Source: Pseudomonadota bacterium
GTDB taxonomy: Bacteria; Pseudomonadota; Alphaproteobacteria; Sphingomonadales; Sphingomonadaceae
Direction: 5' to 3'
DNA length: 6,899 nucleotides
NCBI GenBank assembly: GCA_023424275.1
Contig: JAFAED010000146.1
Span: forward strand, 1 to 6,899
Made by a program: the position numbers and the translations under genes. This document shows positions 1 through 5,494 of the stretch, piece after piece; position 1 is the stretch's first letter; each line of letters opens with the position of its first letter. Below the pieces are notes generated by a model that saw only the letters and a program-made list of their open reading frames with translations, was not told the origin of the DNA and searched no databases.

Positions 1-663
1 CTCGACAACACCAAGGAACTCGGCACCCGCAACATCAAGATCGCGCTCCGCCGCCTGCGCAAGTTCGCACGCGAGGGCGCGGCCGACGAACTCGACATTC
101 CGGGCACGATCGACGGCACCGCGCGGCAGGGCTGGCTCGACATCCAGATGCGCCCCGAACGGCGCAACGCGGTAAAACTGCTGCTCTTCCTCGACGTCGG
201 CGGATCGATGGACCCGTTCATCAAGCTCTGCGAAGAATTGTTCAGCGCCGCGACGACCGAATTCAAGAATCTCGAATTCTTCTATTTCCACAACTGCCCG
301 TACGAAGGCGTGTGGAAGGACAACAAGCGCCGCTGGTCCGAACGCCACCAGATGTGGGACATCCTCCACAAATATGGGCATGACTATAAGGTGATCTTCG
401 TCGGCGACGCGTCGATGTCGGCCTATGAGATCACCCATCCGGGCGGCAGCGTCGAACATTTCAACGAGGAGTCCGGCGCGGTCTGGCTCCAGCGGATCAC
501 GCATGTCTATCCCGCCGCCGTGTGGCTGAATCCGGTGCCCGAGGCGCATTGGGGCTACACCCAGTCGGTCAAGCTGATCAAACAGCTGATGAACGACCGC
601 ATGTATCCGCTGACCCTCGCCGGGCTGGACGATGCGATGCGCGAGCTGACGCGAAAGCATTGA
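1..663 (+). CDS. VWA domain protein, CoxE-like (3' part, cut by left window edge)
   Basis: The reading frame is open from base 1 to the TGA at 661-663, giving the last 220 residues of a longer protein whose start lies outside the window. The visible part begins with a basic helical stretch (many Arg/Lys in the first 25 residues) and then a von Willebrand factor A fold. A hydrophobic strand, KLLLFLDVGGSMD (residues 59-71), carries the metal-ion-dependent adhesion site as DxGxS, with Gly where the classic motif has Ser. A later strand ending VIFVGDASM (130-139) supplies a second acidic position. FYFHNC (94-99) lies between them. This matches the CoxE-like VWA proteins that are often encoded beside MoxR-type AAA+ ATPases and are thought to work with them in assembling or remodelling protein complexes; no ATPase gene is visible here because the window starts inside this gene. 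No signal peptide or membrane segment is seen in the visible part, so it is probably cytoplasmic. An internal ATG at 148 is not the start, since similarity to the family continues upstream of it. The family call is firm; the specific role is unknown. Confidence 0.88.
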   Translation, partial: LDNTKELGTRNIKIALRRLRKFAREGAADELDIPGTIDGTARQGWLDIQMRPERRNAVKLLLFLDVGGSMDPFIKLCEELFSAATTEFKNLEFFYFHNCPYEGVWKDNKRRWSERHQMWDILHKYGHDYKVIFVGDASMSAYEITHPGGSVEHFNEESGAVWLQRITHVYPAAVWLNPVPEAHWGYTQSVKLIKQLMNDRMYPLTLAGLDDAMRELTRKH

Positions 664-682
664 CGCAGAATGCGCGGGGTGT

Positions 683-687
683 AGGGG
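683..687 (+). promoter_or_regulatory. Shine-Dalgarno site of amj
   Basis: AGGGG lies 7 bases before the ATG at 695, a good spacing. It supports this start for the amj gene. Only 31 bases separate the preceding VWA gene from this ATG and no terminator-like hairpin is visible there, so read-through from the VWA gene is likely. Confidence 0.55.
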
Positions 688-694
688 CGCGAAG

Positions 695-1501
695 ATGATC
701 GACCTCCCCCTCGTCACCATCCTGCTGCTGACCGGTTTCATCAACCTGATCGGCGCGCTCGCTTATGCCGCGCGCATCGCTGGCGTCCGCACGCGGCGCA
801 TCGCGATGTCGTTCGCGCTGTTCAACATCCTCGTGCTCTTTTCGCGCACGTCGAACAGCTTCCTTGGCCCCTTCCTCGCCAAGCGCATCGAGACGCGCAT
901 TCACGACGGCAGCGGCGCGTCGCTGTTCGTCGACATGCAACTCGTGCTCGCCGCGGCGAGCGTCGCGACGCTGATCGGCATATTGCTTGTGCCCACCGGC
1001 CAGCGCATGTTCGCCGCCGCAATCGGCTGGTACCAGAACAACCGATCGACCACGAAATTGGCGCTGAAGGCCGCCAGCCCGAGCGGCCTCAGGACATTGG
1101 GCCGGTCGCTGACCATCCCCAGCCTGTCGCACCTTAAAGGCTGGAAGATGCCGCAGGGTATCGGCTGGGGCGTATTGATCGCCAACTGCCTGGCGCAGTC
1201 GCTGCTGGCCGTCGGCGTCGTCGCCTCGCTCTATGCCGGCTATCTCGCGCCCGAATTCCGGGTCACCGCATCGCAGCTGTCGGCGCTGATAAACGGCTTT
1301 GCGACGATCCTGCTCTTCGCGTTCATCGACCCGCAATTGTCGGTGATGACCGACGACGCGGTCGAGGGAAAAGTCGACGAGGCTGATTTCCGCCGCGCGA
1401 TCACCTTCATCTCGCTAAGCCGTCTCGCCGGCACGGTGCTCGCGCAGGCGCTGCTGCTGCCTGCCGCGGCGCTGATCGCCTACGTCGCCATTTATGTCTG
1501 A
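695..1501 (+). CDS. amj: Amj family lipid II flippase (DUF2837)
   Basis: A 268-residue integral membrane protein of the Amj/YdaH family. In Bacillus subtilis Amj is an alternative to MurJ that moves the peptidoglycan precursor lipid II across the cytoplasmic membrane. The family signature is recognised in the N-terminal half: a first hydrophobic helix (about 5-27), then ARIAGVRTRR (26-35), then a second helix containing LFNILVLFSRTSN (42-54). Further hydrophobic segments lie at about 78-100, 156-184, 195-213 and 233-265, giving roughly six spans. IDPQLSVMTDDAVEGKVDE (211-229) forms a conserved polar loop before the last span. The length is normal for the family. The ATG at 695 has a good ribosome binding site and the first helix follows at once. 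The gene ends 8 bases inside the next gene, which suggests translational coupling. The family assignment comes from remembered sequence motifs, not a search. Flippase activity is known for the Bacillus member and is inferred here. Confidence 0.82.
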   Translation: MIDLPLVTILLLTGFINLIGALAYAARIAGVRTRRIAMSFALFNILVLFSRTSNSFLGPFLAKRIETRIHDGSGASLFVDMQLVLAAASVATLIGILLVPTGQRMFAAAIGWYQNNRSTTKLALKAASPSGLRTLGRSLTIPSLSHLKGWKMPQGIGWGVLIANCLAQSLLAVGVVASLYAGYLAPEFRVTASQLSALINGFATILLFAFIDPQLSVMTDDAVEGKVDEADFRRAITFISLSRLAGTVLAQALLLPAAALIAYVAIYV

Positions 1502-2351
1502 CATGCCGCGCGGCCACAGCCGCTTCCATGCCGTCCGCGCGCGGCTGGAGGCGATGGCGGTCGAGCCGGGGCCGCGCGGCTGGTTCCTCGAATTTCTCGT
1601 CTTCGGATTCAAGCAGGGCTGGGCGTGCCTGTTCGGCGGGCTGATGCTCGCGCTGCTGCTCGGTACGCATCTCTTCTGGCCCGAGGGTGCACCGCTCCAC
1701 CGTTATGACGCGATCACGATCGGCGCGGTGCTGATCCAGCTCGGCATGCTCGCCTTTCGGCTCGAGACGCCGAAGGAAGCGCTGGTCATCCTGATCTTTC
1801 ACATCGTCGGCACGGTGATGGAGTTGTTCAAAACCGCCGCGGGGTCATGGCAATATCCCGAGGCCAGCCTGCTCCATATCGGTGCCGTCCCCCTCTTCTC
1901 GGGCTTCATGTACGCCGCGGTCGGCAGCTATATCGCGCGCGTATGGCGGATCTTCGACTTTCGCTACACGGACTATCCCCCCGCCTGGGCAAGTTACGCG
2001 CTGGCTGGGGCAATCTACGTCAATTTCTTCGCGCACCACTGGGTCTATGATATCCGGTGGCTGCTTTTCGCCGCGACCGCCCTGCTGTTCTGGCGCTGTC
2101 AGGTGTGGTTCCGTCCCTTGCACATCCACCGCCGCATGCCTTTGCTCGTCGGCTGGGGCCTCGTCGCGCTGTTCATCTGGTTCGCCGAGAATATCGGCAC
2201 CTTCGCGCGGGCGTGGACCTATCCCAGCCAGGACGACGGCTGGCATATGGTTGGGTTTGAAAAGCTCGGCAGCTGGTACCTGCTGATGATCATCTCGTTC
2301 GTGCTCGTCAGCCTCGTCCAGCGGCCGAGGGTGCCGGACGCCACTGGATAA
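1494..2351 (+). CDS. DUF817 family multi-pass membrane protein
   Basis: A 285-residue protein of the uncharacterised DUF817 family (B. subtilis YoaT type). After a basic, soluble N-terminus of about 30 residues there are about seven to eight hydrophobic segments, at roughly 32-60, 73-90, 97-112, 127-148, 165-180, 187-202, 216-231 and 259-275. Polar residues typical of the family sit within or next to these spans: RLETPKEA (89-96), FHIVGTVMELFK (102-113), GSWQYPE (117-123), PLFSGFMYA (133-141), NFFAHHW (177-183) and the W-T-Y-P motif at 241-244. The clustered His, Glu, Trp and Tyr inside a membrane core could bind a metal, pigment or lipid, but no function is established. The first ATG at 1494 overlaps amj by 8 bases; a second in-frame ATG at 1503 would start the protein just after the amj stop. 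Neither has a strong ribosome binding site, so coupled reinitiation from amj is likely. The family call is fairly firm. Confidence 0.82.
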   Translation: MSDMPRGHSRFHAVRARLEAMAVEPGPRGWFLEFLVFGFKQGWACLFGGLMLALLLGTHLFWPEGAPLHRYDAITIGAVLIQLGMLAFRLETPKEALVILIFHIVGTVMELFKTAAGSWQYPEASLLHIGAVPLFSGFMYAAVGSYIARVWRIFDFRYTDYPPAWASYALAGAIYVNFFAHHWVYDIRWLLFAATALLFWRCQVWFRPLHIHRRMPLLVGWGLVALFIWFAENIGTFARAWTYPSQDDGWHMVGFEKLGSWYLLMIISFVLVSLVQRPRVPDATG

Positions 2352-2443
2352 CCGTCGCCCCCGCGAAGGCGGGGGCCGCAGTCGGCCTTCTTCAGCGTGG
2401 CTGCGCAAACCGCTGACGGCCCCCGCCTTCGCGGGGGCGACGG
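2352..2443. repeat. Nested inverted repeat between converging genes, REP-like
   Basis: Two arms (2352-2378 and 2417-2443) are perfect reverse complements over 27 bases, separated by 38 bases. Each arm is itself a hairpin. The left one pairs GCCCCCGC (2357-2364) with GCGGGGGC (2369-2376) around a GAAG loop. The right one (2419-2438) is the same in the opposite orientation with a CTTC loop. The whole unit fills the gap between the DUF817 stop (2349-2351) and the stop of the M24 peptidase gene (2445-2447). I associate units of this CGTCGCCCCCGCGAAGGCGG type with dispersed intergenic repeats of sphingomonads and related alphaproteobacteria. Because it lies at the 3' ends of two converging genes it may also stop transcription or protect both transcript ends. 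It lacks a T-run, so it is not a textbook intrinsic terminator. Confidence 0.85.
2352..2443. terminator. Putative bidirectional terminator or transcript-end stabiliser
   Basis: The nested inverted repeat begins one base after the DUF817 stop codon and ends one base before the M24 gene stop on the other strand. Either the small 8-bp hairpins or the large 27-bp stem would form in RNA from both directions. No U-tract follows in either direction, so termination is inferred from position and stem strength only. Confidence 0.45.
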
Positions 2444-2444
2444 G

Positions 2445-3692
2445 TTAGCCGAACGGGTTGTCGATCGACGGCGGCGGTTCGCTGAACCATTTCGGGCCGC
2501 TGTCGGTCATGTAGAAACAATCCTCGAGCCTGATGCCGAATTCGCCGGGGATATAGATGCCGGGTTCGTTCGAGAAACACATGCCGGGCGCGAGCTGCGT
2601 CGTTTCGCCGCGCACGAGATTGACCGGCTCGTGCCCGTCGAGCCCGATGCCGTGCCCCGTGCGGTGCGAAGTGCCGGGCAGCTTGTAGCCGGGCCCCCAA
2701 CCGAGGCTTTCATAATAGGCGCGGACCGCGTCATCGACCTTGCCCGCCGGCGTGCCGAGCTTTGCTGCGGCAAAAGCGACATCCTGTCCCTTGCGCATCT
2801 GGTCCCAGACCTGCCGCTGGCGCGCGGTCGGCTTGCCAAAGACGAAGGTGCGCGAAATATCCGATTGATAGCCCTGCACCGTCGTGCCGCAGTCCATCAG
2901 CACGACCTCGCCGTCACGCACCATTTGCGGCTTTCCTGTCCCGTGCGGATAGGCGCTCGCTTCGCCTAGCAGGATCAGTTCGAAACCGCCCTTTCCGCCG
3001 AGCGCGGCGGTCGCCGCGGCCATGATCGCGCCGACCTGGTCGCGGGTCATCCCGGCTTCGACCCGCGGAGCGGTGTGACGATAGGCGGCAAGGGTGATGT
3101 CGGACGCGATCTGCATCAGCGCGATTTCGGCGGGCGATTTATACATCCGGCACCCGCGCACCACCGGCGCGCCGTTGACGACGGTAATCCCCGGCATCGC
3201 TTTCTCGAGCCCGTCGACCGCGAAATAACGCACCGTTTCCTCGACGCCGATCCGCCCCTTCGTCAGCCCACGCTTGCCGAGCCAGTTTGCCACGGCGGCG
3301 AGCGGGTTCTCGTCCTCGTTCCAGGTCAGCACCTCAGCATCGACCGCCAGGCTTTCGCGTACCGACGGTTCTTCGAAGAAAGGCGTGACGACCGCAAACT
3401 CACCCTCGCGGGTCAGCACCGCCGCGGTCAGCCGCTCGCTCCGCGACCAGCGCACGCCGGTGAAATAGATAAGGCTCGATCCGGGCTCGATCAGCAGCGC
3501 GCCGATATCGTTCGCGCGCATCAATTCCTTTGCCTTGGCGATCCGCTCCATACGCTCGGCCTTGCCGATGGGGACCGCCTTCGCCGCGAGGTTGGGAAGA
3601 GCTGCGGTATCGGCGGCAAATGCGGACAGGGGCATGCTCGCCGCCAGTCCCGTCAGCGCCGCGGTGCCCAGAAATTGCCGTCGGTGCATCAT
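2445..3692 (-). CDS. Tat-exported M24B metallopeptidase, Xaa-Pro aminopeptidase-like
   Basis: A 415-residue protein with the two-domain build of prolidase/aminopeptidase P enzymes, which remove residues next to proline or cleave Xaa-Pro dipeptides. The N-terminus MMHRRQFLGTAALTG is a twin-arginine signal, followed by a hydrophobic stretch and a likely cleavage site after AFA (residues 24-26), so the mature enzyme should be periplasmic or cell-surface. A creatinase-type N-domain (about 45-180) precedes the pita-bread catalytic domain (about 185-400). All five metal ligands expected of M24 are visible: Asp267 (LMDCG), Asp278 (SDISRT), His347 (TGHGIG), Glu376 (NEPG) and Glu390 (RLED). His250 (PHGTG) and His354 (HEP) match other conserved active-site positions. 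The gene is last in a three-gene operon, 10 bases after namZ. Two adjacent ATGs could start it (3692 or 3689); the second has better spacing from the AAGGGA site. The substrate is unknown. The family call is firm. Confidence 0.92.
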   Translation of the reverse strand: MMHRRQFLGTAALTGLAASMPLSAFAADTAALPNLAAKAVPIGKAERMERIAKAKELMRANDIGALLIEPGSSLIYFTGVRWSRSERLTAAVLTREGEFAVVTPFFEEPSVRESLAVDAEVLTWNEDENPLAAVANWLGKRGLTKGRIGVEETVRYFAVDGLEKAMPGITVVNGAPVVRGCRMYKSPAEIALMQIASDITLAAYRHTAPRVEAGMTRDQVGAIMAAATAALGGKGGFELILLGEASAYPHGTGKPQMVRDGEVVLMDCGTTVQGYQSDISRTFVFGKPTARQRQVWDQMRKGQDVAFAAAKLGTPAGKVDDAVRAYYESLGWGPGYKLPGTSHRTGHGIGLDGHEPVNLVRGETTQLAPGMCFSNEPGIYIPGEFGIRLEDCFYMTDSGPKWFSEPPPSIDNPFG

Positions 3693-3694
3693 CG

Positions 3695-3700
3695 TCCCTT
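3695..3700 (-). promoter_or_regulatory. Ribosome binding site of the M24 peptidase gene, next to the namZ stop
   Basis: On the minus strand, AAGGGA lies 2 bases before the first ATG and 5 bases before the second. The namZ stop codon (3705-3703) sits just upstream. Ribosomes finishing namZ would therefore uncover or reinitiate at this site, consistent with coupled expression. The spacing favours the second ATG (3689-3687) as the true start. Confidence 0.5.
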
Positions 3701-3702
3701 CT

Positions 3703-4908
3703 TCAGTAGATCAGCAGATCGGCGATTTCTCCACGCCACGCCGCCTCGTCGGGCTGCGCCAGCGCATCGAGATCGCCCGCATCGGCGCCCGCGTCGTCGA
3801 CCCACTCACGCAGACCCGGCCCCCCGTTGATCACGTCGATCGCGAGGACATCGTCGGTGTACTCATATTTGAAATCCTTGCCGCGCCAGATCGGATAGTC
3901 CGGATAGAGGCTGCGGATCGCCTTGAAGCCCAATGCCTGCACGCGCCACGGCTGGAATGCGCCATCGTCGTACCACGGTCCGTCGGCATGGATATGCACG
4001 CCGCTGTTTAGCTGGCCGACATGCTTGTGGAAGGTCGGCTGGAACCAGATGTCGCGCAGCTTGCACCCGCCGAGCCATTGCGGCGCGAGGCGCTGCATCT
4101 CGGCGATCACCGCCTTGGCATCGATATCGGGCGCGCCGAACAATTCGAGCGGGCGCGTCGTGCCCCTGCCCTCGCTGAGCGTCGCGCCTTCGACCATCAC
4201 CGTTCCGGCATAGGCGCGCGCCATATTGACGTTGGCAGCGTTCGGGCTGGGGTTGATCCACACGCGCTCGGGGGGCCAGCCGAAGCCGGGCCCCTTGGGA
4301 TCCCAGCCTTCCATGTCGATCACGCGATAATCGACGTCGAGGTTGAAGTGGCGGACGAACCAGTGCCCGATCTCGCCCATCGTGAGGCCATGGCGCATCA
4401 CCATCGGCCCCGCGCCGACGAAGCTTTCCCAGCCGGGCAGCAGCCGTGTGCCTTCGACGGGGCGGCCCGCCGGATTGGGCCGGTCGAGCACCCACACCGC
4501 CTTGCCATGCTGCGCCGCGGCTTCGAGGATGTAGAGCAGGGTCGTCACATAGGTGTAGATGCGGCAACCAAGGTCCTGCAGGTCGACGAGCATCACGTCG
4601 AACGTGTGCATCGACTGGCCCGACGGGCGGCGCACCTCGCCATAAAGGCTGAACACCGGCATGCCATAGGTCGGATCGGTGAAGTCGGGCGACTCCATCA
4701 TATTGTCCTGAAGGTCGCCGCGAACGCCATGCTGCGGCCCGAAAACCGCGGTGATGTCGAGGCCTGCGGCAACGAGCGCGTCGAGGCTGTGCGTCAGGTC
4801 GGCGGTGACCGAGGCGGGGTGCGCGAGGAGCGCGACGCGCTTTCCTTCGAGCGGTTTGCGAAGCGCCGGGTCGGCGAGCAGGCGGTCGATGCCGAAGTTC
4901 ACTGTCAT
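3703..4908 (-). CDS. namZ: NamZ-type exo-beta-N-acetylmuramidase (DUF1343)
   Basis: A 401-residue protein of the DUF1343 family. Its characterised members (B. subtilis NamZ/YbbC) remove MurNAc from the non-reducing end of peptidoglycan fragments. Family motifs run the full length: LLAHPAS (27-33), FGPQHGVRG (56-64), QDNMMES (67-73), SLYGE (87-91), DLQDLGCRIYTY (109-120), DRPNPAGRP (142-150), RHGLTMGE (172-179), WINPSPN (217-223), EGATLSEGRGTTRPLELFGAP (240-260) and FHKHVGQLNSGVHIH (293-307). The ATG at 4908 is chosen because its first bases form an ATGA overlap with the stop of the preceding gene and because family similarity starts there. The frame stays open for 119 more codons upstream, but that stretch is only another frame of the DOMON-like gene. 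There is no signal peptide, unlike secreted NamZ proteins, so it is probably cytoplasmic. The family is certain from motifs; substrate and activity are inferred from characterised relatives. Confidence 0.9.
   Translation of the reverse strand: MTVNFGIDRLLADPALRKPLEGKRVALLAHPASVTADLTHSLDALVAAGLDITAVFGPQHGVRGDLQDNMMESPDFTDPTYGMPVFSLYGEVRRPSGQSMHTFDVMLVDLQDLGCRIYTYVTTLLYILEAAAQHGKAVWVLDRPNPAGRPVEGTRLLPGWESFVGAGPMVMRHGLTMGEIGHWFVRHFNLDVDYRVIDMEGWDPKGPGFGWPPERVWINPSPNAANVNMARAYAGTVMVEGATLSEGRGTTRPLELFGAPDIDAKAVIAEMQRLAPQWLGGCKLRDIWFQPTFHKHVGQLNSGVHIHADGPWYDDGAFQPWRVQALGFKAIRSLYPDYPIWRGKDFKYEYTDDVLAIDVINGGPGLREWVDDAGADAGDLDALAQPDEAAWRGEIADLLIY
4905..4908 (-). other. ATGA stop/start overlap, DOMON-like gene to namZ
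   Basis: On the minus strand the four bases ATGA hold the start codon of namZ (4908-4906) and the stop codon TGA of the DOMON-like gene (4907-4905). This classic overlap points to translational coupling and fixes the namZ start. Confidence 0.85.
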
Positions 4909-5453
4909 GCCGCGTCGGGTGCCCCAAGCGTGAGCGCAAAGCAATCGGGATGATGGAAGTCGGGCTTGCCCGGCGGGTGCGCGAGCGCCCAATAGCTTTT
5001 CGTGCCGTCGAGTTCCTCGATCACCGCCGACAGCGCGAGCTTGGCCCCATTGTCGGGGAAAATCCCGGGTTCGACGCGCAGCGCATAGCTTTGCTCGCCT
5101 TTTTCCGCTGCCATTTCCCACGGCGCGAGCTCGTCGGTGCGGAGCAGCGAGCGATAGTCGTCGAACTGGTAACAGGCCCAGCGGCCGTCGGGCGAATAGT
5201 TGAACTCGGTGTAATCGGGCTCGCCCTCTTCGGTCAGGAAGGCTTCGAAGCAGGTGCTTTCCCAAAGCCCGTCGGTCGCGCTGTCGGCGATGACGAGTTC
5301 GCCCTGCCCATCGGGCAGCACCAGCGCGCCGATCGCGCCGTCGACGATGAAGCGCAGGGCAAAGCCGTCGTCGAACGACAGGCTGATTTCGACCGCGACC
5401 GCGCGCACCGCCTTACCCGGTGTGTCGGGGTGACAGATCAGTTCCCTGCGCAT
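4905..5453 (-). CDS. DOMON-like domain protein
   Basis: A 182-residue, probably soluble protein matching the DOMON-like proteins common in sphingomonads and related alphaproteobacteria. DOMON folds are beta-sandwiches that bind haem or sugars in other proteins; the ligand of this group is not known to me. Strong motifs are [11 protein letters not shown] (62-72), [10 protein letters not shown] (83-92) and the C-terminal [19 protein letters not shown] (154-172), rich in aromatic and His residues. No signal peptide or membrane helix is seen. The ATG at 5453 is preferred; a TTG three codons upstream (5462) is also possible and would add MDS. Neither has a strong Shine-Dalgarno site; only GGA lies four bases before the ATG. 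It is the first gene of the minus-strand operon and overlaps namZ by four bases, suggesting both proteins are made together and may act on the same sugar-containing substrate. That link is inference. Confidence 0.8.
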   Translation of the reverse strand: MRRELICHPDTPGKAVRAVAVEISLSFDDGFALRFIVDGAIGALVLPDGQGELVIADSATDGLWESTCFEAFLTEEGEPDYTEFNYSPDGRWACYQFDDYRSLLRTDELAPWEMAAEKGEQSYALRVEPGIFPDNGAKLALSAVIEELDGTKSYWALAHPPGKPDFHHPDCFALTLGAPDAA

Positions 5454-5494
5454 GCTATCCAAATATCAAACCCCATGCTAAGCGCCCGCCCGCT
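5454..5494. promoter_or_regulatory. 41-base divergent promoter region, DOMON-namZ-M24 operon and tyrS
   Basis: These 41 bases between two divergent start codons are the only non-coding space from which both units could be transcribed, unless promoters lie inside the coding regions. The segment is locally A/T-richer than its surroundings (5456-5469). Weak -10-like hexamers are visible: GATATT on the minus strand (5467-5462) and TGCTAA on the plus strand (5476-5481). Good -35 partners are not seen. Both hexamers sit so close to the start codons that any transcript would have almost no leader. No strong ribosome binding site precedes tyrS, which agrees with a very short or absent leader. Confidence 0.35.

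Noticed and set aside
578..1336. 252-codon minus-strand open frame across the VWA gene end and amj
   Set aside because: Its composition is highly charged and low-complexity, and it is antisense to the well-supported amj.
3075..3830. 251-codon plus-strand open frame across the M24 gene and the namZ 3' end
   Set aside because: It crosses the boundary of two well-supported minus-strand genes and has a His/Arg/Asp-rich shadow composition.
3863..4939. 358-codon minus-strand open frame overlapping namZ in another frame
   Set aside because: It is extremely Arg/Ala/Pro-rich, as expected of a shifted frame of a G+C-rich gene; no motif is recognisable.
4021..4953. 310-codon plus-strand open frame across namZ
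   Set aside because: It is a mirror frame of namZ with typical shadow composition. The namZ motifs on the minus strand are unambiguous.
4909..5265. 119-codon in-frame extension upstream of namZ giving a 520-residue protein
   Set aside because: The extension is Arg-rich, resembles no family, lies fully inside the DOMON-like gene in another frame, and the ATGA overlap explains the start at 4908.
5420..5494. 25-codon N-terminal extension of tyrS from a GTG
   Set aside because: It overlaps the divergent DOMON-like gene, does not resemble TyrS N-termini, and the ATG at 5495 matches the family start.
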